Assembly: GCF_009730915.1 (NCBI RefSeq)
Contig: NC_052487.1
Location: forward strand, 1,984,001 to 2,048,000
Length of the DNA: 64,000 nt
Source: Dioscorea cayenensis subsp. rotundata
Taxonomy: Eukaryota > Streptophyta > Magnoliopsida > Dioscoreales > Dioscoreaceae
Direction: 5' to 3'
Made by a program: the position numbers and the translations under genes. Below, one piece after another: positions 21,460 through 34,708 of the stretch. Under the pieces are notes generated by a model. The model had not been told where the DNA came from, ran no database searches, and worked only from the letters and a program-made list of their open reading frames with translations. How positions within the stretch are numbered: the stretch's first letter is position 1; every line of letters begins with the position of its first letter.

Positions 21460-24235
21460 CACTACAAGAAATTGCTGAATTAGAAACAGAAATTTAGCAA
21501 CCGAATTATTCTGTCACTAAATAGCAACAAATCAACAACGGATTACTTATCCATTTCAATTTTAGAAACGAACTTTACATCCATTTCAAAGTTTGAAACG
21601 TAAATTTTGTCCGTTGCTAATTCGTTACTAATTTACAAACTGATTACAAATCCATTTGTACATTAGTAACGGATTACAAATTTGTTTCTAATATTTGGCA
21701 ACGGAATATAATTTTGTTGGTAAATTAGAAACGGAAAGAAATTCCGTTGCTAAATTTGTATTTTTATTAAAAATTATTTTTTTCTTCAAGATGATTTAGG
21801 TAAAATGATAATAAATAACTTTTATGTATATGTATATGTATAATATGTGTTTAAAAAATATATCATGGAGATACTTATTTATAGAATTAGTATTTAATGA
21901 ATATTAATATTAGACCAATATTTTCAAAATTTGATTATATTTTTTTAGAAAAAAAATATTACTTGGAATCAATTAACCAGACCCAATTGGAAACTAGTTG
22001 AGCGGCATATCATTGAAGTACACAAAGGCATAACAATTTTGGACAGAAAAGCACATAAAGAAATAGCCAAGACTACCGGAAAACCCACACAACTATCAAG
22101 CAGTACTCCCAGCAAGACAACTGCTTATAAAACAAGCCTTAGGTTCAAATTAGCGTCTCTGTCGTCGCCTTCTCTGATTCCTCAGATCAACTGCCGCACC
22201 ATATTGAAGAACCGCATGAGCGTCATCATAGGTTGTTGCCATCTCTCCTGTTACCCCGTACATTCTACGTAGTTGAGACATGTACTGTGGTTCTATGTGG
22301 TATTGTTTCATATATATATATCTCGCAACTAAGATGCAATAATCGTGCTGAAGTCTCTTGGTCTCATGGTGACCACCAGGTGCGTCTGTGGCACTAATAT
22401 GTGAGTCTGAACTTGCTCTTAGTTGACCGATTCCATGTTGAGTTGGTCCGTTAGTGTCAGACTTGACATTTCTTGAGGCAACCCCGGAATTTCTCTTTGC
22501 TCGCCCGCAGCAGCAATAGCAGCGGTTTGAGCTTCTTCTTCTTCCCTCAATTGTTCCTCCATGAGATAACTCTCCACTCTCAGCCTATCATACCTCAGAG
22601 GAGGTGATCCTTGTTGGCGTCTGGGTGGCATGTTAGCTAACTATCCATGTAAGTCGATCCCAATTGAAAAATCTCCAATCTTGCCTCTATTTAAAGGCAA
22701 GTTCTAGCAATGTAGGTCATGAAGTCTATAGCGCAATTTCGTGAGTAGGCAGTCCAAACTTTATTATGATGCGTCACACCACCACAGTCCTAAACACTCC
22801 TCGTCCAGGCACACATTCCAAGTGTTAGTGTAATCACATATCGAACAGGCTAAACGATAAGTTTACATGTCACACCTGTTCAAATTTATAACATTCATTG
22901 CTATTCACATATATTTTATTTTTTAAAATTATTCTATCTTAAAAAGTTAATATATTTATCAAATTTTATATTTGACTTTTTTTTAAATTGTTTTTCGTAT
23001 TTATATATTTAATTGATGAGAAATAATTATTATTACCATTTATAAGAAAGTTATTATTGTAAATTTATAAGAAAGTTAATTTTATTGAGAAACAATTATT
23101 ATTAGCATTAATTTATTTAAGTTATTATTTTATATTATAAATATCATAGCTTTTTTTAAAAATTATAATACATATTTATATATATGTAAGCCATTTAAAA
23201 TCAAAATAATAATTGTTTGTAAATTACAAACGGATTTGTAATCTGTTTGTACATTAGTAACGGATTACAAATCCGTTTCTAATATTAGCAACGGAACATA
23301 ATTCTATTGGTAAATTAGAAACGGAAAGACATTCCGTTGCTAAATTTATTTATTTTATTAATTTAAGAAATCATCAATTTTCTTAATTTTACTCATGAAA
23401 TATTAATTTTCAATTATTAATTAAAATTTTAAAATGTAAAATTTTTATAGATATATTAACTCTTATTAGATATAATTTTTATAGATTATTATCTTCTTTT
23501 ACAAGTATATCTTTTTAGGATAATAATTATTTGAGAGTTTTTTAAATGACATAGATATATAAAATAGACGAATAATTTTCTTAAAAGAATTAATATATAT
23601 ATAATTAAAATAAATACAATAAAAACTTACAATATAGAAATTTTCTAAATATACTAATTATTTCTAGGTAAAATGAATTTTAAAAATAAAAAATATATAA
23701 TTGAAAAATAAAATTGCAAACGGCAAATATCCAATAGATGAAGGATTCGTTTGTAAAATTATCAATGGATGAAGGATTCGTTTGTAAATTTTTTTTTGGG
23801 AATAAATTATGTTACTTATATAAATCATAGAATATTAATTTGTAATTATTAACAATAAATTAAGAAAGTTAATTTTATTGTGAAACAATTAATTTGAAAT
23901 ATTAATTGAGAAAAAATTATAATTATCATTTATGAAAAAGTTATTATTATAAATTCATAAGAAAGTTAATTTTAGTGAGAAACAATTATTATTATCATTT
24001 ATTTATTTATGTTATTATTTTATCTATCTTGATTTTATAAATATTATAGCTTTTTAAAACATTATTATACATATTTATAAATGTAAGTCATTTAAAAAAG
24101 TTCCAAATAATTTAAATATAAAAATATATATTTATAAAATCATAACATATACCAATACATATAATAGTATTTTTTTTTTATAATTTTCATGATTTATAAT
24201 TAATATTGCATGATTTATAAATTCATAATTACAAA
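21460..24235. mobile_element. CACTA-type (En/Spm) element, incomplete
   Basis: CACTACAAGAAA at 21460-21471 is the usual plant CACTA terminus, and it is followed by dense subterminal repeats of the GTAACGGATTACAAAT / GCAACGGAA / GAAACGGAAAGA type, as in many plant CACTA elements. A block of about 110 bp at 21650-21762 recurs at 23235-23345 in the same orientation, and another of about 125 bp at 23083-23205 recurs at 23974-24098. No matching right terminus (TTTCTTGTAGTG) was found in the following sequence, so the element is truncated or rearranged; the right limit given is an estimate. A small ORF lies within. Confidence 0.6.
22145..22631 (-). pseudogene. Unidentified ORF inside the CACTA-type element
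   Basis: Starts MPPRRQQGSPPLRYDRLRVE, with a Glu-rich helix-like run (EEQLREEEEAQTAAIAAAGE), and stops after 70 residues at 22419. The next frame continues for about 90 residues with plausible protein composition (ISATDAPGGHHETKRLQHDY, later MSQLRRMYGVTGEMATTYDD) and a basic Arg-rich end near 22145. This suggests one gene of about 160 codons broken by a frameshift or joined by an unseen splice. The family is not recognised. It may be a captured host gene piece or an element-encoded accessory frame. Confidence 0.35.
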
Positions 24236-24239
24236 AATT

Positions 24240-24485
24240 TACTTTGAATCCCTAAACAGTCCCTGTACTTTTTCAAATTTACTCTTTTAATCCCTTTACT
24301 TTGAACTATGACACTTTGGTCTCTCTATAATTTTAATTTATCCATGTCAGTCCTTAAACCCTAAACCATCAAAAAGACTAGGGGACTGACATGACTCATT
24401 CAAATATAAGGACTAAAATGTTACAATTTAAAGTGAGGGATTAAAAGGGTGAGTTTGAAAAAGTAAAGAGTCTATTTAAACAATT
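24240..24485. mobile_element. Inverted-repeat (foldback/MITE-like) element
   Basis: Two arms of about 100 bp are inverted copies: TACTTTTTCAAATTTACTC and CTTTTAATCCCT on the left face AGGGATTAAAAGGGTGAGTT and TGAAAAAGTAAAG on the right; CATGTCAGTCC faces GGACTGACATG around a short loop near 24355-24375. No clear target duplication could be assigned. Confidence 0.6.
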
Positions 24486-24518
24486 ATACCTTTAGTGAAT
24501 AACCAAAATGGGTGAAAG

Positions 24519-24911
24519 TCACATATTGACACCTCCCCACTTTGTACCTTTGTACTTAGATCCATGTGGATCTCTAGATATCTTTTTGACCTCGCACATC
24601 TTCAATGGGGCTTCAAGAGAATCCAAAGCCATGTCCCCATTAATTGGTTCAACATGCACAAACAAATATGTGCTTGTCGTATAGGATGTTGTACAAACGG
24701 TAAAGATTGTCATTTAAATCTTGTAAGTAGTGTTACCATAGTAAAGGATATCAAAGGAGTGAAAGGGATACAGCCCCAACAAAATCAACTCAGTTGTATC
24801 AAGAACTTGTTTCTTTATGTTTAGATTGTAGAGGCTTCTATGGAAGTTGCAATAAAATTCCCCCTTAACGCTCAAAAAGTTATGAGGTGGGTTATCAAAG
24901 ACGAATGCCAC
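24519..24911 (-). other. Unassigned ORF-like stretch
   Basis: Minus-strand frames at 24519-24713 and 24714-24911 abut and show non-repetitive composition (VHVEPINGDMALDSLEAPL, MCEVKKISRDPHGSKYKG), but no family is recognised and no start or splice set could be fixed. Possibly an exon-like remnant; possibly chance. Confidence 0.2.
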
Positions 24912-25069
24912 TGTAAATCTTTTGCCGGACAGATATAATAGATGCTACCAAAGTCCGAATTAACGCAATCTCGCGTCTTGTAATAAAGTACTATTAAATC
25001 TTGTTCATGTTTCTTCGGTTGTTATGATACATAGACTCTTCCCCCGTGTCTAGCCGACAGGGGTGGCAG

Positions 25070-25860
25070 AGTTAACATCCTTTGAGAGACTGCCCTCCCT
25101 AAAAGTGACAGTCCAACACAGTCCAGAGTTAACATCATTTGGCCTCGCAAAGAATTGAACCCGCGACCTACTCTTTGTCTCGCTCTTAAGGTGAGCGCCT
25201 GTCACCAAAGTGATTTTTTTTTTGTGAGAGACTGCCCTCCTTAAGACTGACAGCACAGTCCATGTATTATACAATATCCGCGGCATTCGTCCTCACAAAA
25301 GATTGAACCCGTGACCTACTCTTTGTCTCGCTCTTAATGCGAGCACCTCTCACTAAGTGATATTTTTTTTTTGTGAGTGACTGTCCTCCCTAAGAGTGAT
25401 AGTTTAGCACAATCCAAGTATTGTACAGTATCCACGGCATTCACTTTTGCAAGGGAGCCCGTGACCTACTATCTGTATCTTAAGAGCAAGACAAAGAGTA
25501 GGTCGCGGGTTCGATCTCTTGAGATTACGTTTTTTGTGAGAGACTGCCCTCAGCGACAGTCCAACACAGCCCAGGTATAATACAGTATCTGCAGCATTTG
25601 CCCTCACAAGGGATTGAACCCGTGACCTATTCTTTGTCTCGCTCTTAAGGTGAGTGCCTCTCACCAAAGTGATTTTTTTTTTGTGAGAGACTGTCCTCCT
25701 TAAGACTGACAGTTCAGCACAGTCCACGTATTGTATAATATTCATGGTATTCACCCTCACATGGGATTGAACTGGCAACCTACTCTTTAGTTCTTTCTTA
25801 AGATGGATACTGTACAATACCAGGACTATGCTAAATTATCGTTCTTAGGAAGAGCAGTCT
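25070..25860 (-). repeat. Head-to-tail array of SINE-like units (about 150 bp each)
   Basis: Five similar units on the minus strand, each running from TCACTTTGGTGACAGGCGC-like sequence through GAGCGAGACAAAGAGTAGG and a tRNA-like B-box (GCGGGTTCAATTC) to GGGCAGTCTCTCAC, followed by an A-run (T-runs on the plus strand near 25214-25223, 25363-25372, 25531-25536 and 25673-25682). Unit starts are spaced by about 149, 164 and 146 bp. The third unit contains an inverted piece (25489-25530) with the B-box on the plus strand. The A-box match is weak, so the tRNA origin is an interpretation. Confidence 0.6.
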
Positions 25861-25941
25861 CTCACACATGTCTTCATCCAAAAATGGGTCGAATAGCCTA
25901 ATGCTAAATGAATCATCACTATCCAGAGTTTCATCCAAATA

Positions 25942-26340
25942 TCACCCCATGAAAAGAAATCCATGACTGGAAACCAAGAAAAAATCATTCTTGACCAAGT
26001 TGTCCAAAGATCTAGTTACTTTATTATCAACAATGCTAAAAAAGCCCCTCGATTTGATTGTATCTGATATTTCGTTGAATTCCATGACGGTGACCCGAGG
26101 GACTCTAGGGTTGATGGCTTCACACCGCTTTGTGCATATCATGAGCATCTGGAAAGAATCCTCTGCGCACAACTTCTTGTCCACCACCCTCAATGTCTTT
26201 AGGGTGCCCAATCCATTTGATCTCTTGCCATAGTAACTCAAATTTTGTTTCTGGGAGTGATCGAGATGAGTTTCCTCTCCGTCAATCACCTGCCTTATTT
26301 TAATATATATATATATAAGATAACTTGATCTGAAATACAC
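25942..26340 (-). CDS. Unidentified ORF or exon, possible gene fragment
   Basis: An open frame of about 130 codons ending in TGA at 25942. A potential splice acceptor (ATAAGGCAG) precedes GTGATTGACGGAGAGG near 26293, so the true coding part may be about 117 codons beginning VIDGEETHLDHSQKQNLSYY. It has ordinary protein composition, without low complexity, and its C-terminal part (TVMEFNEISDTIKSRGFFSI) suggests a helix-rich, winged-helix-like pattern. Only a faint resemblance to Cdc6/Orc1-type C-terminal winged helices was noticed, too weak to name it. No upstream exon could be identified among the surrounding repeats. It may be a relic of a transposed gene. Confidence 0.35.
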   Translation of the reverse strand: MYFRSSYLIYIYIKIRQVIDGEETHLDHSQKQNLSYYGKRSNGLGTLKTLRVVDKKLCAEDSFQMLMICTKRCEAINPRVPRVTVMEFNEISDTIKSRGFFSIVDNKVTRSLDNLVKNDFFLVSSHGFLFMG

Positions 26341-27737
26341 GTGTGAACTCCAAGAGCCATTTTTTAAAAGAGGATATAACTTTTTTTCCTTGTATTACTT
26401 TGAAGCTTTCTAAACATTAATATGACATTTACTACACATGTCCCACACAGTTTTTTTTTTTTCATAAATCACTGAACTTTGGTCAAATATCATTTTGATC
26501 ATTGAATTTTGATTTGTTTAGAAATACTCACTAAAGTTACTAATAATTTAAAAGGCATGTCACCTGATGGATTAGCATCTTCTTTAGCTAACATGGAGTC
26601 CGAAAAAAGCCTACTCACCCCGTATACCTTTACATGGTTTTAAATATATGCATATATATGTATATATATTCTTTTTTTTATCCAAACTCTCATGTATAAG
26701 TATATGCGTTCTGTAACCCTATATATATATATAGCATTTTTGTTAAGAGTTATATAATAATATATTTTTTTTCTTTCTTTTAGCCCAAGACTTGGATTGT
26801 GCATTAGGTTATACATCTACACTCATAACCAGTGATTTACTACCACTATTATTTTTGATAAATTTTGAATTATATATGGCTAAGTGTGGTTGGGCTACCA
26901 ACCCTTTAATATTAATAAACACTTTGATATTCAAAACATATTAAACATTAAAAATGTATAGTGGAAACACATAAATATTTATATATAGACACGTAAGACA
27001 TGCACGTGCTTAGCACATGCATTTACTTTTTATCTTCAAGTAACTGAACAAAATAGTCATGAAAATAAATTATGATGTTGATTTTAACACATGCAACAAG
27101 AAAAATGGGAATGTGCACTATTATAAGATACAAGTGTTGCTTTAAAATATGCCCATAATTTGGAAAAGCAATGGTTGATATTTATGTTTATGTTGAAATT
27201 TAATAATAAAAATAAAGAAAGAAAGAGATAAACTCTAAACATAAACTAACCATTCTTAACAATTACTGTCCTTAAAATACCACTAGTAAAGATAAAGAAG
27301 ATGAGTAAGATCTAATGGATAGGGATTGAACACACAGGCTCCACTAATCTTGGAGAGTAGTAGTGGAGATGGGAATATGGATAAAGTCCTTAATTTGAGA
27401 GCCTAAGAATTTGTACTCTGTGCCACACTGTTTCTCCTCCTTTTCTTTGCTTCTCATTGAGCATTTGATTCATTTTATCTCCCTGCTTGGCCTTCCATTC
27501 CATGCAAGCTTTTGGCCAACTTGCATGGTCACCCATATCATTAATAATAGTACCATCTCTATAGATATAAAGCCATGCTTCTTGTCCACATGTTTTGATT
27601 CTTTTGCCTGATTCCCTTTAAAAAAAAATAATTATGATAACTAATTGATGTCATAAACATCAAATCATTTATTGCCATAATTAGCATATTTTTTTCAGCT
27701 TCCCATGAGATAGATGCTTTATCAACTCCAAACTTTC
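26341..27737. other. Intergenic / upstream region of the miRNA gene
   Basis: About 26450-26560 resembles one arm of the 384-bp MITE at 3442 (TCACTGAACTTTGGTC, TTTTGATCATTGAATTTTGA), so a MITE relic is likely. The rest is AT-rich. 27300-27737 is presumably promoter of the miRNA gene. No protein-coding gene seen. Confidence 0.45.
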
Positions 27738-27746
27738 TATATATAG
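27736..27746 (+). promoter_or_regulatory. TATA box of the MIR156/157 gene (putative)
   Basis: TCTATATATAG followed by GC-richer sequence, about 140 bp upstream of the mature miRNA. A canonical TATA element at this distance suits an RNA polymerase II pri-miRNA start near 27,770. Confidence 0.55.
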
Positions 27747-27874
27747 GAGGCTTTGGAGGACTCCCTTACCAACTCATAGTTTCAACTTTCAAGTTCTTTA
27801 TGTTTTTCTTTGTGTTTTTTTAGTTTCACTAATTGTTTTCTTTGTGTTTAATTTTTATTATATTTTGCATGAAT

Positions 27875-27982
27875 GAAGGCTAGTGTTGACAGAAGATAGA
27901 GAGCACTGAGGATGAAATGAAATGGTGCCTCTACATCTCATTCCTTTGTGCTCTCTATGCTTCTGTCATCACCTTCTACATC
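27875..27982 (+). ncRNA. MIR156: miR156/157-family microRNA precursor hairpin
   Basis: The 5' arm contains, at 27886-27906, the 21-nt sequence that begins TTGACAGAAGATAG and ends AGAGCAC; as I recall the family, it agrees with miR157 at every base. The 3' arm at 27950-27970 begins GCTCTCTATGCTTCTGTCAT and pairs with it apart from one or two mismatches, the usual star-strand geometry. The arms are joined by about 43 nt. miR156/157 directs cleavage and repression of SPL transcription-factor mRNAs and so keeps plants in the juvenile phase. Flanking bases extend the stem on both sides. A TATA box lies about 140 bp upstream. Confidence 0.95.
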
Positions 27983-28364
27983 ATATATAGTAATTAAGGT
28001 TAGTTGCATCCATTAATATATTATACCAGTTATAACAAACAGAGGAAGTAAATGGAAAATGCATTGATTTCTTGAGTTTTTTTCAATAGACATATTTCAT
28101 ATATATATATATTCTCCGTTACTGGTAAAATTCTAAGCCTTGTGTTCTATCTGTTAACATTGACAGACAATCACAATTCACAATCTACACATTCAAAAAA
28201 GGACTAGTAGTTTCTTTAGACTAACAGGTGAGCTTCTTTCAACAACCACCAGTTTAGTATTATTTTAACAACCAGTCATCCTTCACCTTGAAACACTCTT
28301 AATATAACAGCTTGTTAACTTCATCTCCAAACTACAAAGAACATAAGTCTACTCAATCTTAACG

Positions 28365-28661
28365 ATGATGGGCCACCATAAACAACCACCACCTCCAGGC
28401 GGTCCTCCAGGGACTCCACCCCCACCCGGTCCCGTTGCTCCACCGCCTCCATCACCAGCTCCCCCGCCACCCGGTCATGGTCCCTATGCTCCACCACCAC
28501 CAGCACCAGGTCCACCACCACCACCACCAGGTCCTCCGCCACCTGGTCCTAGTCCCTATGCTGCACCACCACCACCGGGTGCGTTTGCACCTCCTCCACC
28601 ACCAGGTGCATTTGCACCGCCACCACCGGGTGCATTTGCACCTCCTCCACCACGTTGTTAG
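28365..28661 (+). CDS. Small proline-rich protein
   Basis: Single-exon frame of 98 codons starting MMGHHKQPPPPGGPPGTPPP and ending PPPPRC. More than half the residues are proline, with repeats of PPPPGAFAPPPP (four near-copies at the C end) and PYAPPPP motifs plus a C-terminal cysteine. There is no signal peptide, so it is not an obvious cell-wall extensin; the HHKQPPPPGG start recalls the N-terminus of small cytoplasmic or membrane-anchored Pro/Gly-rich plant proteins, but no hydrophobic tail is present. The coding strand was chosen because it has an ATG in context (AACGATGATGG), and a probable 3' untranslated region follows with an AATACAAATAATG signal near 28790. It starts about 390 bp after the miRNA hairpin and might share that transcript. 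Function unknown. Confidence 0.55.
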   Translation: MMGHHKQPPPPGGPPGTPPPPGPVAPPPPSPAPPPPGHGPYAPPPPAPGPPPPPPGPPPPGPSPYAAPPPPGAFAPPPPPGAFAPPPPGAFAPPPPRC

Positions 28662-29059
28662 TCACCCAGATGCTAGTATGTGTTGTGTTTCTCATGGTTG
28701 TATGGAGTATATAGCTAGTGTGTAAGTCGTGCCTTGGTTGTGTTCTACTTAAATTTGGATGCTGCATGTACTGTGTGGATGCTTGAATACAAATAATGTA
28801 TTGATAAAATAAGTTTTTATGAACTATCTATTAATTGTTTTAATACGAACTAAATAAAGCAAACAATGAGAACAATTGGTGATGAAAATGATCTGGCATT
28901 GATAACTCTTTACATTTCAGTATTAGACAAAAGATAACTGAAGTCCAGGACAAACATAGTTCCTCATATTGAGCATCTGACAGATCCTCAGTACAATTAA
29001 CTCCGCAGTATTTTACAGGGGTATTTTGCTAACAACATGGTTGAAACTTTCTCATTGAA

Positions 29060-33253
<4,194 letters not shown>

Positions 33254-33880
33254 CAATATAATTTTCTCCCAAAATCTCTCAAAAACAAAATTTCTTTTTT
33301 GTTCTCCCAATCAATGTAAAGATATATATTTTTCTTAATCTCGGCTTATAGAGAAAAAAAATTAAAGCTTTTCATGGTACAAAAATCACTAGAAAAACAT
33401 CAAATACAGGGAGAAGAAAAAAATGGGGGAAATAATCACTAGAGCACTGTCAAAAATCAAAAGAATAATAAAATTCCATTAGTGGCGCTTCTTTTTTTCT
33501 TTCTTTTTTTGTTTCTTTTTTTTTCTTTTTCTTTACAGGGGATCAAACCCAAACCCTAGAAACAATAACTTTCCACAAATCACCAACAGAGAAAGGATTA
33601 CAACCCTAAATATCCATCTAACCCCAAAATCATAACTTTGGATCACCAATCGGAGAGGAAAAACAGCAACTTTCAAAGCACCGGAAGCGATTCACGACCC
33701 CGAGGCCTTCAGTCCCGCATCTCCGCTTGCCTTCTTCGATTCGAAGAGCTCTCCCAATCCAAGATCCTTCTCGTGCTCACCGATTCGAAGGGATGATGAA
33801 ACCCTAGCGTCTCGATCGCTGGCAACCGCCGGGAAAACGATCTCCACCGCCAATCTCTGCTCTATTCTAACCTATCGCGA
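33254..33880 (-). promoter_or_regulatory. PAPS leader and promoter region
   Basis: Upstream of the PAPS start. A GC-richer stretch at 33690-33880 looks like the first transcribed part: it carries a CTAGGGTTT-type motif near 33800 and a four-codon upstream ORF, ATG CGG GAC TGA, at 33709-33720. Low-complexity T-rich DNA (33480-33535) lies between it and the coding start and may be leader intron. Confidence 0.35.
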
Positions 33881-34022
33881 GGCCCTTCTGGGAATATATT
33901 TGGCTTCGAACGGGATATTTTGGGAATTCTTTTACAGATAAACCCCTAAAAAAGTACATAATTATGAATTATTTTTTTATGAAATCATATTTTCATTTTC
34001 ACCCCTATATAAAAACTAATGA

Positions 34023-34031
34023 TAAATTATA
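34023..34031. repeat. Left 9-bp target duplication of the MULE
   Basis: TAAATTATA, identical to 40093-40101. Confidence 0.85.
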
Positions 34032-34708
34032 GTGGAAATTGTCAAAAAAAACCCTACAACTTTGCCAAATTGTCAAACAAACCCCCATAGTTTCGGAATA
34101 CCCAAAAACCCCTTCCTTTTCAACTCCATGATTTTGAAACCCCCAAAGACGTAACGGCATTAAACTGAGTGTATTTAAAAATTTTATGGACTGAAAAATG
34201 CCCTCTGACGGGAAGTCGTAGCTGCACCCATTTCGGCGTGTGAGAGGAAGTGGGTGGGTTTTTTTCTTAGGCATTACAAACTGCTTGTCTTATCTCAACT
34301 CGCGACTCCAGCTCAACTCGCGTCTCCAGCTCTTCTCTTCCCACCCCAGACTCTTCCCTTTCCACCGTGTCTCGAAGAAGAAGTCCCTGCAAGTATTCGA
34401 GCATTTCGTCACTTTGCGTCTAAGGTATTCATTATGGTTTTTTGTTAACTATTCATTACTGAAGAGACATTTTTTTCGGTTTTTTGGTTTGTGATTTTTG
34501 TTTTTGTTGGAAGACATCAAGCTTTCGTGGGGATTAATCAGTGGGGTTTTTGTTAGTCCGCAGGGAGATGTCTCGGCTAGGGTTTTTTTGTTTTTGTTTT
34601 ACATTTTCGCTGCAGTATACGATCGAAAATGGTTTTTCCGATTGTTGTGCTTTTGTGTAATGTTTATAATCTACGCTTTACCCTTTCAGCTGATATGGTT
34701 GCGATTGT

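Noticed and set aside
27917-27997. 26-codon hydrophobic ORF starting MKWCLYISFL
   Set aside because: It lies in the loop and 3' arm of the miRNA hairpin; base order is explained by the microRNA, not by protein coding.
28321-28767. Val/His-rich ORFs on both strands over the proline-rich gene
   Set aside because: Artefacts of CCA/CCT repeats read in other frames.
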